Origin: Prorocentrum cordatum
Lineage: Eukaryota > Sar > Dinophyceae > Prorocentrales > Prorocentraceae
DNA: 60,000 nucleotides
Direction of reading: 5' to 3'
NCBI GenBank assembly: GCA_963575745.1
Contig: CAUYUJ010015955.1
Span: 141,463-201,462 of the forward strand
Shown here: piece after piece, positions 1 to 10,616 of the stretch
Layout: every line of letters starts with the position of its first letter
Numbering within the stretch: position 1 is the first letter of the stretch
The notes under the pieces: generated by a model
Databases searched by the model: none
What the model saw: the letters and a program-made list of their open reading frames with translations, nothing else
Told to the model about the DNA's origin: nothing
Made by a program: the position numbers and the translations under genes

Positions 1-115
1 CGAACGGGGACTGGCGAACGGGGCCCTGGCGAACGGGGACTCTGGCGAACGGGGACCCCGGCGAACAGGGACCAGCGAGCAGGGACCAGCGAGCAGGTAT
101 TCCGGCGAAGAGGTC
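1..115. repeat. 15-16 bp minisatellite at the window edge
   Basis: About seven head-to-tail copies of a unit like GGCGAACGGGGACT, with later copies drifting to GCGAGCAGGGACCA. The array runs off the left edge of the window, so its true length is unknown. Confidence 0.85.
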
Positions 116-960
116 TTGTGGCGCCTGCCTCAGAAGAATTGGCAGCTCTCCCCTCAACAAATGCCTGTGAGGAACCAACGCTTGCACCCAGCTGCCTGCG
201 GCAAGCCCCGCCCCCCCCCCTTTGGCTGTGCACAGACGAGGCGATCGATTGAGATTGGACCTGGCCTGATTGAGATCGGACCTGTGCAATGACGAGCCGC
301 GGCTCGAGCCGTTTTCTCGTTTGCCGCAGTGGGCAAGTCCGCATTCACCACCTGCCAAACCACCCCAACCCAACCCGAAGGCCTCAATATGCCCTCCATT
401 TCCAGTGTGGGGGGGTCGGGGACCATGTAGAAAACACATGGAACCCGTACCTCCCCCCAACCCGAGACACACGCGAGATTCGGGTCTTCGGGTTGGGTTG
501 GGGTGGTTGGTAGGTAGTCACGCATGGCGTCCCCGTCCTCACTTCGGCACCTCGCTCGCGAGGTTCGTGGCCCCATAGGGGAGCTCCACCCTCGGCCTCA
601 CGTGGGTGCAGACGCACGGCGGCATTCGACGTCAGCTTCGACACGCTGCTCGCGAGGCTCGTGGCCCCATAGTGGGGGCTCCTCAATGCTTTTTTTGCCA
701 TGAGATGCGAATGGTACTCGCGCGTCGTCGAAATTGACTCGGACTGACCGCCACGTGTCGGCGGAACTCTGCAGTCGCTTCCGTTCGGCGCCAACTTTGC
801 GTCGGACCATGCGCCATTCGGGACTCGCTCCGCGGCAAGAAAGGGAACAATTTCTTGCTTGATACTTATGTACTTCTCGTGGTCTCACTCCTGCTGCTTC
901 CTTGGGATACTTGATTCCGTTCGGTCTCCTTCTTGCCGCTTCCAGGGTTGCAGCAGAACA
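116..960. other. No supported gene; short diverged direct repeat
   Basis: No frame here shows a recognisable domain. One internal direct repeat is visible: GCTCGCGAGG followed by CGTGGCCCCATA occurs near 552-580 and again near 645-673, about 93 bp apart. Short overlapping frames on both strands look like stop-poor GC-rich DNA rather than genes. Confidence 0.5.
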
Positions 961-964
961 ACTG

Positions 965-1135
965 TTTCTGGAGTAGTTGGAGCGCGTTTCTTTATTGCTT
1001 GGGGCATGACGGGCGTTATGGTCCCCCCCCTTTGACGTAACGTTCCCCCCCCAGTGCGTTCCGGGCACTGCTGCCGTGCGCATCGTGATCCGCATAGGCG
1101 TCCGCATAGGAATCCGAATAGTAGTCTGGTCCGCA

Positions 1136-1227
<92 letters not shown>

Positions 1228-1740
1228 TGTCGCTCGTCCTTCGTCGGTCGTCGCTCATCGTCGTCGTGCGCGCGGACGCAGCTGGAGCCAGTTGTTTTTT
1301 GTTTTTTGTTTTTGCTTTGTTTTTTTGTTTTATTATATATTTATATATTCATAGATAGATAGATAGATATATTCCGGGCCGAGGTGGAGGGGGCCGATGA
1401 TGTCACGTTCCGCGCCGGCGGCGTCCGGGAATTCTTAGGAATGACCGAGGGCGGGTAGCAGCAGCATGTCGGTGGCGATCTGGACCAAAATGCCTGTATA
1501 CACCACAGTGCTTGCGTGCACCACAGCGCCTGTGTACACCACACCGCCCATGTACACCACATCAGCCGCGTGCAACACAGCGCCAGTGTGCGCCACAGTG
1601 CCTGCTGGCACCACAGCGCCTGTGTACACCACAGTGCCTGCGTACACCACAGCCGTGCGCAACACAGCGCCAGTGTACACCAGAATGCCTGCGTGCAGTA
1701 CAACGCCTGTGTCGTGTGCAACAAAGCACCACTGTTGTAT
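965..1740 (+). repeat. Left arm of a large imperfect inverted repeat
   Basis: Read 5'->3', this arm holds CGTTTCTTTATT, then ATGACGGGCGTTATGG, CGTAACG followed by a C-run, CGGGCAC, a (CGT)n tract, GGTGGCGATCTGG, and an 18-bp minisatellite (GCCTGTGTACACCACA-like). The same blocks occur in the same order on the minus strand of 2205-2765. The minisatellite part is 1488-1735. Confidence 0.75.
1133..1232. repeat. (CGT)n trinucleotide microsatellite
   Basis: About 33 nearly uninterrupted copies of CGT/GTC with one GCC interruption near 1171. It accounts for the Asp-, Arg- and Val-homopolymer frames in this stretch. A T-rich stretch follows at 1300-1375. Confidence 0.95.
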
Positions 1741-2037
1741 ATTGAGCATGATAAGGAATCCTTATGACAAAATGGAACCCGTGTGGATTGAACAGGAAAC
1801 AAATGTTTCATATAGGATTTGGAAAGGAGCTTTTAATGAAAAAGGGTCGCCGCTGGAATCTACGAGTCCTCCGAAGTCCGCCCGCATCATCCTAACCCCT
1901 CCCATCTGCGTCCAGGAGTCTCCAGCTAAATTGGTCGTCCGAAACCAAAAAGACGGATTCAATCGACCATTCTGCGGTGCACGCTGAGATGCGCACGTGC
2001 GCTGTAGCGCCGACCCGCGCGACAGGGGGAAGAGTGA

Positions 2038-2135
2038 GGGAGGAGGAGGAGGACGAGGAGGAGGAGGACGAGGAGGAGGAGCAGGAGGAGGAGGAGGAGG
2101 ATGATGAGGAGGAGGGGGAGGCGGAGGTGGAGGAG
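2038..2135. repeat. (GGA)n/(GAG)n tract at the centre of the inverted repeat
   Basis: A purine-only GGA/GAG repeat with GAC interruptions lies in the spacer between the two inverted arms. It is one of several GGA tracts in the window that adjoin a mobile-element boundary. Confidence 0.9.
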
Positions 2136-2204
2136 GGAGCGTGGAATAACGTCGCATTCTATTCTCAGCACTTCCCTGACGCGGCGTTTAACTGTCCGCA
2201 GCAG

Positions 2205-2765
2205 ATCATCACCGACATGCTCCTCCTACCTGTCCTTTGCACGCAGGCATTCTGGTGTACACCAGCGGTGCGTTGCACGCGGATGCTGTGGTGTAGACAG
2301 GCGATGTGGTGTGCACAGGCGCTGCGGTGCACGTAAGCATTGTGGTATAGACAGGCGTTGTGTTGCACATGGCTGCTGCGGTGCACGCATTCGCTGTGGT
2401 GTACACTAGCGCTGTGGCGCGCTGTTGTGCACGCAAACATTGTGGTGTACACAGGCGCTGCGTTGCACACGGCTGTTGCGGTGTACGCAGGCGCTGTGGT
2501 GTACACAAGCGCTGTGGTGCACGCGAGCATTGTGGTGTACACAGGCGTTGTGGGGCAGATCGCCACCTACATGCTGCTCGCGTCGTTGTCGTCGTCGCTC
2601 CTCGCTCGTCGCTCATCGTCGTCGTGCGCGCGGGCGCGGCTGTGGTGCCCGAGCCATACGGCGGGGGGGGCGTTACGCCATACCCCCCCAGCCCCCCCCA
2701 TGATGCCCGTCATCGCCGGTGATAAAGAAACGTGTTCTTGTTTTGGACATAGTAGGAAACATTGA
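2205..2765 (-). repeat. Right arm of the large inverted repeat, with minisatellite
   Basis: This is the minus-strand counterpart of 965-1740. 2237-2560 is the same 18-bp minisatellite in opposite orientation (GTGGTGTACACAGGCGCTG-like units). It is bounded by CAGATCGCCACCTACATGCTG, the complement of the block at 1462-1483. One sub-block, GTCGCTCATCGTCGTCGTG (1250 and 2608), is instead shared in direct orientation, so the arms were rearranged after they formed. Confidence 0.7.
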
Positions 2766-2779
2766 TTATGAGGATCTCC

Positions 2780-3660
2780 ACTTTCTTGGCGAGCTGTTTG
2801 TGAGAAGGGGGCCGCGCGTGGCACTACTCGCAGGTGCACGGGGTTGGGTCCTTGGCCAGGCTAATGTTTACTCTAGGCTTGCTGGAGGCCTTCTGGGGCG
2901 TCCCTCGGGGCCGTGTGACGGCCTCCAGGCGCCCTGGGGGCATCTTGATGCTTTGGGGGTATCCTAGGCCTGTTTTTTGCTTGGGCATCTTTAAGCCGTC
3001 TTGGGGCAGTCAGCGGCCGTTTTGGGAGCCGTATCTAGGCCGAGGAGAGCTTCCGAGAGCAAAACTAGAGGGCGGATCTCCATGGGTGGTGGGGGCGAGG
3101 GGAGCTGGGGGTGTCGTCCAACACGCCCGAGCGTGATGATGGCACGGAGGCATGTGCTTCCCCCAGCAGCGCAGCTGTGTCCCACAGCTTGGGACGCCTG
3201 AGTTTCGTTCGTTTCGTGGTTCGTGGGTCGTCGTTCGGTCTCGGCCCCCATCTGGCCCAGGCTCCCTTCCCCTGGGCTCCTCGCCCCCGCCCCCTGGCCC
3301 GCGCCGTCGGCCCCCCCCCTTGGCCCCTAGCCCCTTTATCTTGATCGCCTCGTCGTTTCTCCTTCGTCTCTCGCCGTTCGGCCCTGGCCCCCGTCGTTTG
3401 CCGTCCGCTCCAAGTCCCACCCCCATGGGCCCCGCCCTCCCCCCACCTCAGCCCCTCCTCCCGTCTTCCGCCGCACCCTTTTGCAAGAGCCAGGTGGGCG
3501 ACGTAAAACAACGGGGTTGTTCGCGCCGACGCTGGCGCGCAAGCTGCTCGCGTAAGGTCGCGCGTGAGCGCCCTCGTTTCCAATGTGGAGTGCCGCGCTG
3601 GCGGCCCGCGTGTGCCGCCGCGTACGGTCGCTACGCCATCTCGCGTGAAACCCGTTTTTG
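2780..3660. other. GC-rich interval without a supported gene
   Basis: Several overlapping frames are open on both strands, but all are Pro/Arg/Gly-rich, overlap each other and show no domain. I see no RNA gene and no clear repeat unit in this interval. Confidence 0.45.
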
Positions 3661-3674
3661 ATAGTCGCTCCGGC

Positions 3675-3885
3675 CACGCGCGGCTTAGAACATCCAGGGC
3701 TCGCCAGGGATTGGTCTCCTTTCAAGACCTCCTATAAACCCTCCCGAAGCCCTCCGGAAGCCCCCCGGGAAGGGTTAACGGGAGGCTTCTCGGAGGGCTT
3801 CGGGAGGATTCTGGAAGGGCTTGTCGTCGCTTTTGCGGGAAGCCAGTCCCTAGCGAGCCCTGGGCTTTCCAACACGCGGCCCTGT
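3675..3885. repeat. Foldback element, about 210 bp
   Basis: Arms at about 3675-3768 and 3778-3885 are reverse complements with scattered mismatches. The inner stem pairs CCTCCCGAAGCCCTCC (3740-3755) with GGAGGGCTTCGGGAGG (3792-3807). The outer stem pairs CCAGGGCTCGCCAGGGA with its complement near 3845-3866. A short C/G-rich loop lies between. No coding is present, so this looks like a MITE or foldback sequence. Confidence 0.75.
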
Positions 3886-4132
3886 GTTCTGCTCGGAGGC
3901 GGCGCGCCCTGCAGGCACGACCCGCTCGGGCCGGTGCCGCGCCCTCTGCAGGCAGGGGAAACCACTCGGTGCCGCGCCGCGCGGGCGCCTGGCCAGTGCG
4001 GTGCGTGCCGTGCTTGTGCGTGCCGTGATTTGTGCGTGGCGTGGCCGTGCGGGGCCTTCGACCCCGAGGCGCCCCCAGGAAAAGCCCCAGGAGGCCCCCC
4101 CAAAGAGAGCCCCCTTAGAGGGCCCAGGAGGC

Positions 4133-4230
4133 CCTCCTCCTCCTCCTCCTCCTCCTCCTCCTCCTCCTCTTCCTCCTCCTCCTCCTCCTTCTCCCCCTCC
4201 TCCTCCTCCTCCTCCTCCTCCTCCTCGAAG
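4133..4230. repeat. (TCC)n microsatellite
   Basis: A TCC/CTC tract with short TTC interruptions. It is the cause of the poly-Ser, poly-Pro and poly-Glu frames here. Confidence 0.95.
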
Positions 4231-4347
4231 AGGCTCCCAGGAACAGGGAACCCCAAGAGGCCTCGCCAAGAGACCCCTTTAAGAGCCCCCCTCCCCAGAC
4301 GCCCCCGAGGCCGTTTCGTGCTTGCCGCCCTGGCCGGTCAGTATGTC

Positions 4348-4765
4348 TTATAAGGGTCTTTCTGGCGGTGGGGTGCATTTAATTTTGCGAGGGTGCGGGG
4401 TACAGTGGAAACCGAGTCCTCCTCCCTCCTCCTCTCTCCTCCTCCTCCTTCCTCCTCCTCCTCCGCCTCCTCCACCTCTTCCTCCTCCTCTTTCTCCTCC
4501 GTCCACGATTGGATCAGTTGGTTCAATACGGTGGAGGCCCATACCAGAAACACCTTGCTTGCCTCCAGGGTGCCCTGGGTTTCTTGGGTGTCGATGGTTT
4601 CGCGTTGGAGAGCGTGACGTTCCCGCACCAAAAATAGATGGACGTCCTGAGGTCTCAGGGTTGGGTTTCTTGCGGAAGGTTTCTTGTAGTCGGGCCCTTA
4701 CTGTATGTCGTGCAGAGTCCTTTTGGCGGTGGGGTGTTCGAATTCTGCGAGGGCGCGGGGTAACA
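4348..4765 (+). repeat. Dispersed repeat, copy 1, with (TCC)n inside
   Basis: The core 4491-4710 (CTCCGTCCACGATTGGATCA ... GGTTTCTTGCGGAAGG) recurs at 6757-6985 with roughly 85-90% identity by eye. The core is flanked by two direct copies of another block: GGCGGTGGGGTGCATTTAAT-like at 4361-4404 and GGCGGTGGGGTGTTCGAATT-like at 4723-4763. A (TCC)n tract (4417-4500) sits at one edge of the core. Confidence 0.8.
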
Positions 4766-4940
4766 CGGACAGGCGCAGGAGGCAAACATGTTTTACATCG
4801 TTGGGGCGTGCGCGTGTTTCTCGGCGCGCGAGGCCAGCGCCAGAAGATCTGTACCATCTCGGAGCATCTTGGACCATCCCGAAAAAATGCACACACGATA
4901 TCAAACACCGAATGGGGAATAGACGTCCGAGCGATGGCAA

Positions 4941-5192
4941 GATGATGAGGGAGGAGGCGACGATTACGGCTATGGCAAAGCCACCGACTCTTCGTGTTTT
5001 TTGTTCAGCGGAGAAGCCCCCGATGGGGTTAAGCGGATCACAGGCATCGGTGACGACACCGGCACCTTCATTCTTCCAGACGGCACGACCGCTGACATGT
5101 CGAAGGTCGCGGGGGTGCCAGACATCCGGAAGCACATGCAGGGCAGGGTGGACAAGGCGAAGGAGTCCAGAGAAAACCGTTGCGCCAAATAG
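4941..5192 (+). CDS. Possible host exon, Asp/Gly-rich, unrecognised
   Basis: One frame stays open with balanced amino-acid use, unlike the surrounding Arg/Pro-biased shadow frames. It reads through an acidic Gly/Tyr-rich start (DDEGGGDDYGYG), then EAPDGVKRITGIGDD, then FILPDGTTADMSK, and ends KAKESRENRC-AK before a TAG stop. There is no good ATG, so an exon is more likely than a whole gene. I recognise no family and see no splice site that decides its limits. Confidence 0.3.
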   Translation, partial: DDEGGGDDYGYGKATDSSCFLFSGEAPDGVKRITGIGDDTGTFILPDGTTADMSKVAGVPDIRKHMQGRVDKAKESRENRCAK

Positions 5193-5290
5193 TCCCTTCC
5201 GCTCGCTCATGGTTGGCGAAGTCCAGAGGTACGATATTCTTGGGATGCCAGTTGCTGTTTTCACCGCCCAGATACTGCAAACGCGTGACA

Positions 5291-5334
5291 GGATGCAGTG
5301 TGTGTGTGTGTGTGCGTGTGTGTGTGTGTGTGGG
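5291..5334. repeat. (TG)n microsatellite
   Basis: About 20 TG dinucleotides with two CG interruptions. Confidence 0.9.
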
Positions 5335-5599
5335 ACCCCGCGTTGCACCTCACGCGATCAGCCCTGGCCTCGCAGCGACGCCGGACTCGCAGCTCCGACC
5401 GCCCCCCCACGGCGCCTCGTCCCTCGCCCCCCTCCTGCAGCTCCGGCTCGAGCCTGCGCCCGCTTCCTTGCTCGGCGGCGCGACAGACCCGTCGCGCAAG
5501 GGGCCCGTGGCGGCTCGCACGCGCCTTTCCTTCGCCCCCCGCCCTCCGCTGCCCTGGCGCGTCCTGCCAGCCGGCGGGCATCCTGATCAGCAGCGACTG

Positions 5600-6235
5600 G
5601 CTCAGTGCACGGAGGCCCTGCGTCGACTGCAGCGTGCTCACCTGGCTGGCCTGCCCTGGCTGCCGCGTCTCCAAAGTACCGCCTGCTATCGCTGGTCTCG
5701 CTCTCTGCGGCCACTAGTGCCACCGGGGCATGTGCCACCGCTGCCGCGGCTGGCCCTGGGCCCAGCCTCTTGGGCGCGGTACCTCTCGACTGGTGACCCC
5801 CGCTCACGACTTGGTGCTCTATCTCTAGCGCGGCGGCGTTCTGGGTGCAGCCCCGCTCAATGGCTTCGAGTTGGCAGCTCAGCGCGGGATTCAATTGAGA
5901 AGCCTCTCCGACCCAACACTCGACATGGAGGACATGTGTACGTCACTGTCCCAGGTCCTAGGGACTGGCCCGACGCCATCTTTTGCCCTCCGTCCGCCGC
6001 ACCTCTGGGCCCCCCGAGCCTCCGTCCATCCGCAGCACCTCCGACTCAGCGTTCTCCCCAGCCTATCGCTTCACCCTTGGGTGCCCGCAGTGCCACGCTC
6101 AATGGTCCATCCCGCAGCACTCGCCTCCATGCCGGCTCTGGACGTGTCCTTATTGCGACCGGCCGTGCAGTGACGCCTCAGCCATCGACAGGCACCATAA
6201 AGCTGGCTCCAGCACCCCGCGGCTCTCCTGACTCG
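5600..6235 (+). pseudogene. Cys/His-rich remnant, zinc-finger-like
   Basis: Two clusters of potential zinc ligands occur in different + frames. Near 5620-5755 one frame reads CVDC, then CPGC, then CGH, an in-frame TAG, and CHRGMCHRC, spacing that resembles a RING-type or double zinc site. Near 6085-6210 another frame reads GCPQCHAQW, then CPYCDRPC, then a C2H2-like end AIDRHHKAG. Both suggest a decayed zinc-binding gene with frameshifts. The region is very GC-rich, so chance Cys/His clusters are possible. No family is assigned. Confidence 0.3.
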
Positions 6236-6643
6236 GGTGGCACGCCTCGCGCTCCCGAGGCCTGCCTTTCGCCGTCCGTCGATTAAGCGGGCCGCTTGCT
6301 TCCAGCCCTCGGGCCTTTCGCCCGCCTGTGATGCTGGTTCGGCGGGTTCCGCAGGCGCATCCCCGACATGCGGCCGCTCCTCAGCCTCTCTTCAAGTTTG
6401 GAGCCTACATACGCTGCGGCACGGCCACGGCTAGGGCGGGGCGGCTGCTCGCCCCCCCCTCTGGGGACGCTCGGCCCATGGCGCGCTGCACTGGGAGGCT
6501 GTCCGTGGCGCCAACTTGAGCTTGAGTCGTGTTCCGAGAGTATCGGCGCGGCCGCTCCGATGAGCCCCCCCGTGAGAGCGCGACGGGCGGCGGCAGCTCG
6601 GGGGCCAGCGGCGCGCTGAGGCGCGCGGCGCGCCCTCCGCCAG

Positions 6644-6646
6644 GCT

Positions 6647-6730
<84 letters not shown>

Positions 6731-6740
6731 CGTCCTCATC
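6644..6740. repeat. (CTCCTG)n hexanucleotide repeat
   Basis: About 15 perfect copies of CTCCTG, followed by degenerate CTCGTC/CTCCTC that leads straight into the dispersed repeat at 6757. Confidence 0.95.
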
Positions 6741-6756
6741 CTCGTCCTCCTCCTCT

Positions 6757-6985
6757 TTCTCCTCCGTCCACGACTGGATCAGTTGGTTCTATACGGTGGA
6801 GGCCCATGCCAAAAAGTACCTTGCTTGCCTCCAGGGTGCCCAGGGTTTCTTGGGTTTCGGTGGTTTTGCTACAGAAAGCGTGACGTTCCCACACCAAGCA
6901 AGAATCAATGGACGTCCTGGGGTCTCAGGGTTGGGTTTCTTGCGGACGGTTTCTTGTGGACTGGCCTCCACTGTACCACGGACGA
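6757..6985 (+). repeat. Dispersed repeat, copy 2
   Basis: Same orientation as 4491-4710. Shared landmarks are CCACGACTGGATCAGTTGG, CTTGCTTGCCTCCAGGGTGC, GCGTGACGTTCCC, ATGGACGTCCTG and GGGTTGGGTTTCTTGCGGA. As in copy 1, its left edge is a pyrimidine CTC/TCC tract. Confidence 0.85.
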
Positions 6986-7874
6986 CTCCTCCATCCCTGA
7001 CGACGGCGACGGAGCGGACGATGAGGAGTGCGAGCGCAGCGCAGTCGCTACTCCCGTCGGGACGGACAGGCCCGCACCCACAGCCCCGACCCAGATATCG
7101 AGGACGCATTCTGCGCTGCTTGCGACGAATGGCGCGGCTCCGCGCCTCCCAGTCGGCCCCTGCGAGGGAGCCGCCTCGCCCGCGCCTGCCTCCCCCCCTC
7201 CCCGCCCCCCGGTCTCCGAGCTGCCACGGGCGTGGACCTGCCCGCCCCTGGCGCTGGGGCTGGCGCGGGGCCCTCGCCGTCCTCGGCCGCCGCCCCGCCG
7301 CGCGGGGCCCTCGGCGCCCTTCCTGGCGGCCCGCCGCCTCGCCCCGGCGGTGCCCGCCTTCTGCCTCTGGCCCGCGGCTGCCCGCGCGGGGCGGCCCCTC
7401 GGCGTCGGTGCCGCGCCGGTCCAGCTCGCGGCCCCTCCTTCGCTCGCGGCCTCGCCCGGTGGTGCCCGGCGCCCGGCCGACGCGCCGGGGCCCCGGGGCC
7501 GGAGGCAGCGCCGGCGGCGGGCAGGCCCACCCCCGAGGCAGCCAGGGACCGGACAAGGGGCCCGCCGGGGGAGCCGCCCGAGCCGGCGGCGCGGTGCCGA
7601 GCGGCGGGCCGCCGGGGGCCTCTCTCTTGGGGCCGCTGCCTCGCCGCCTCCTGGCCAGAGTGGGCCCCCGCCATCGTCGCCGCCGGAGCTGGCTCGACCA
7701 GCTGGCCTGGTCACTCCACGTGACCTCCCCTGAGATTCTGGTGACTCAGTTTTTTCGAGCTGGACGTTTTCGCCCAGTTTCGGTCCCCGGGACACTCGCA
7801 CATGGATCCGGCTCGAAAAATGACGCAGAAAGGTGGGGTATTATCATCATACCTACCGGTGTGATCTCGCACTG
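6986..7874. other. Very GC-rich interval, no supported gene
   Basis: All six frames are nearly stop-free because of composition. The predicted peptides are Arg/Pro/Ala/Gly shadows with no domain. Confidence 0.5.
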
Positions 7875-10616
7875 CTTTACTTCCAACCGCCCCCTGCCTG
7901 CTCCTCCCCTGCGCCCCCCTCTCCTTGCCCCTGAGCTCCCCCCACCCTCCCCACGCCCCCGCGCCCTGTCTCCAGTGCTCCCCCCGCTCTCCCCGGGCCC
8001 CCCTCCCCTTATTCCGACCGTGCGCCCCCCCGCCGCTCCTCCCCTCTCTCCTTGCCCCCGTGCTCCCTCCACGCTCCCCGGCCCCCGCGCCTGCTCCTCC
8101 GTGCTCCCCCGCCGTCCCCGAGCCCCCCCCACTACTTATTTCGACTGTGCGCCCCCCCCTCCTCCCCCCGCTCTTCCGTGCGCCTCCCTCCTCTGGCCCC
8201 CGTCCTCCTCCGACCCTCCCCGCGCCCCCGCGCCCCTCTCCCCCGTGCTTCCCCCGCCGTCCCCGGGCCCCCCTCCCCTTATTCCGACCGTGCGCCCCCC
8301 CGCCGCTCCTCCCCTGCGCCCTTCTCTCCTTGCACCTGTGCTACCTCCACGCTCCCCGGCCCCCGCGCCTTCTCCTCCGTGCTCCCCCCCCGCTCTCCCC
8401 GGACCCCCCTGCCCTTATTCCGACCAGTGCGCCCCCCGCCGCTCCTTCCTGCGCCCCTCTCTCCTTGCCCCCGTGTCTCCCCCGCCGTCCCCGAGCCCGG
8501 CCCCATTATGCCTTTTCCGACGTGCGCCCCCCCTCCTCCCCACCGCTCTCCATGCGCTTCCTCCTCTTGCCCCCGTGCTCCCCCCACCCTCCACACGCCC
8601 CCGCGGCCTGTCCCCCGTGCTCCTTCCGCTTTCCCCGGGCCCCCTTCCCCTGATTCCGACCGTGCGCCCCCCCGCCGCTCCTCCCTTGCGCCCCTCTCTC
8701 CTTGCCCCCGTGTTCCCTCCACGCTCCCCGGCCCCCGCGCCTTCTCCTCCGTGCTCCCCCCGCCGTCCCCGAGCCGCCCCACTCTTTATTCCGACCGTGC
8801 GCCCCCCCTCCTCCCCCCGCTCTCCCCTGCAACCCCCTCCTCTTGCCCCCGTCCCCCTCGCACCCTCCCCGCGCCCCCGCGCCCTTCTCCCCCGTGCTTC
8901 CCCCGCCGTCTCCGGGCCCCCCTCCCCTTATTCCAACCGTGCACCTGCCCCCCTGTTCCTCCCATTCGCCCCGTTCCCTCGCCACGTGCTCCCCCCACGC
9001 TCCCCGAGCTTCTGCGCCTTCTCCCCCGCGCTCCACCCGCCTTTCCCGAGCCCCCCCCCTATTCCGACCGTGCGCCCCTCCTCTCCCGCTCCTCCCCTGC
9101 GCCCCTCTCCCCTTGCACCCGTGCTCCCCCCACGCTCCCCAGACTCCCGCGCCTGCTCCTCTGCTCCCGCCGCCCTCCCTGGGCCCCCCTCCCCTTATTC
9201 CGACCGTGCGCCCTCCCCCCGTTCCTCCCTTCCACGCTCCCACCGTCCTCCCCGGGCCCCCCTCGCCTTATTCCGACCGTGCGCCCTCCCCCCGCTCCTC
9301 CCCTGCGTCTCCCTCCTCTTGCCTCCGTGCCCCCCGCTCTCCCCAGGCCCCCCTGGCCTGATTCCGACCGTGCGCCCTCCCCCCCCTCCTCCCCTGCGCC
9401 CCTTTGCCGTTGCCCCCGTGCTCCTCTCATTCTTCCCAGGCCTCCGCGCCTTCTCCCCCGTGCTTCCACCGCCCTCCCCGGGCCCCCCTCTCCTTGTTCC
9501 GACCGTGCGCCCTCCCCCGCTCCCCCCCTGCAACCTCCCTCCTCTTGCCTCCGTGCCCCCCGTCTGCCCGATGCCCCTCCCCTTCTTCCGACCGTGCGCC
9601 CCTCCCCCCGCTCCTCCCATCCGTGCTCCCCCTCGGCCCTCTCTCCGGACCCCCCACCTTATTCCGACCGTGCGCCCTCCCCCCGCCCCTCCCCTGCGCC
9701 CTTCTCCCGATGCCTCCGTGCTCCCCCCACGCCCCCCGGGCTCCCCCGCCCTGCCCCCCGTGCCCGCCCCGCCCTCCCCGGGCCCCCCTCCACTTATTCC
9801 GACCGTGTGTCCCCCTCCACCGCTCCTCCCCTGCGCTTGTCTCCTCTTGCCCCCGTGCTCCCTCCACGCTCCCCGGGCCCCCGCGCCTTCTCCTCCGTGC
9901 CCCCCCCGCCTTCCCCGGGCCCCCCTCGCCTTATTCCGACCGTGCGCCCTCCCCCCGCTCCTCCCCTCCGTGCTCCCCCCGCCCTCCCCGGACCCCCCCC
10001 CCTATTCCGACCGTGGCCCTTCCCCCTCTCCCTCCCCTGCGCCTCCCTCCTCTTGCCCCGTGCCCCGCCCCCCGTCATCCCGGAAGCCCCCTCCCTATAA
10101 TCGACCGTGCGCCCTCCCCGTGCCCCTCCCCTGCCCCTCTCCCGTTGCCCCGGTGCTCCCCCCCATTCCCCCGGGCCTCCGCGCCTTCTCCCCCGTGCTT
10201 CCACCGCCCTCCCCGGGCTCCCCTCCCCTTATTCCGACCGTGCGCCCCCTCCCCCCGCTCCTCCCCTGCGCCCCCCTCCCCTTGCCTCCGTGCTCCCCTG
10301 CGCGCCCCCACCCTCTCCGGGCTTCCGCGCCTTCTCCCTCGTGCTCCACCCGCCTTCCCCGGGCCCCCCTCCTTTTTATTCCGATCGTGCGCCCTCTCCC
10401 CGCTCCTTCCCTGTGCCCCCTCCCCTGGCCCCCGTGCTTCCCCCACCCTCTCCGAGCTTCCGCGCGTGCTCCCTCGTGCACCCCCCGCCTTCCCCGGGCC
10501 CCCCTCGCCTTATTCCGACCGTGCGCCCTCCCCCCGCTCCTCCCCTGCGCCCATCTACCCCGCGTGCTCCCCCCACTCTTCCCGGGCCTCCGCGCCTTCT
10601 CCCCCGTGCCCCCCCC
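7875..10616. repeat. C-rich satellite array, about 135 bp unit with about 70 bp partial units
   Basis: TTATTCCGACCGTGCGCCC recurs at roughly 8009, 8136, 8279, 8415, 8786, 9195, 9268, 9359, 9659, 9794, 9931, 10229 and 10510, with diverged copies between. Spacing clusters near 130-143 bp, with some 70-96 bp steps. Between these anchors the unit is C-rich (CCCCCGTGCTCCCC, CCCCGGGCCCCCCT). The array lies inside a + frame open from 6529 to 10737 (1402 codons, Pro/Ser/Ala-rich). Unit lengths are not multiples of three and several frames are open at once, so I read this as stop-codon depletion rather than a protein. Confidence 0.9.

Noticed and set aside
1016-1258. Poly-Asp protein on the minus strand
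   Set aside because: It is a direct read of the (CGT)n microsatellite.
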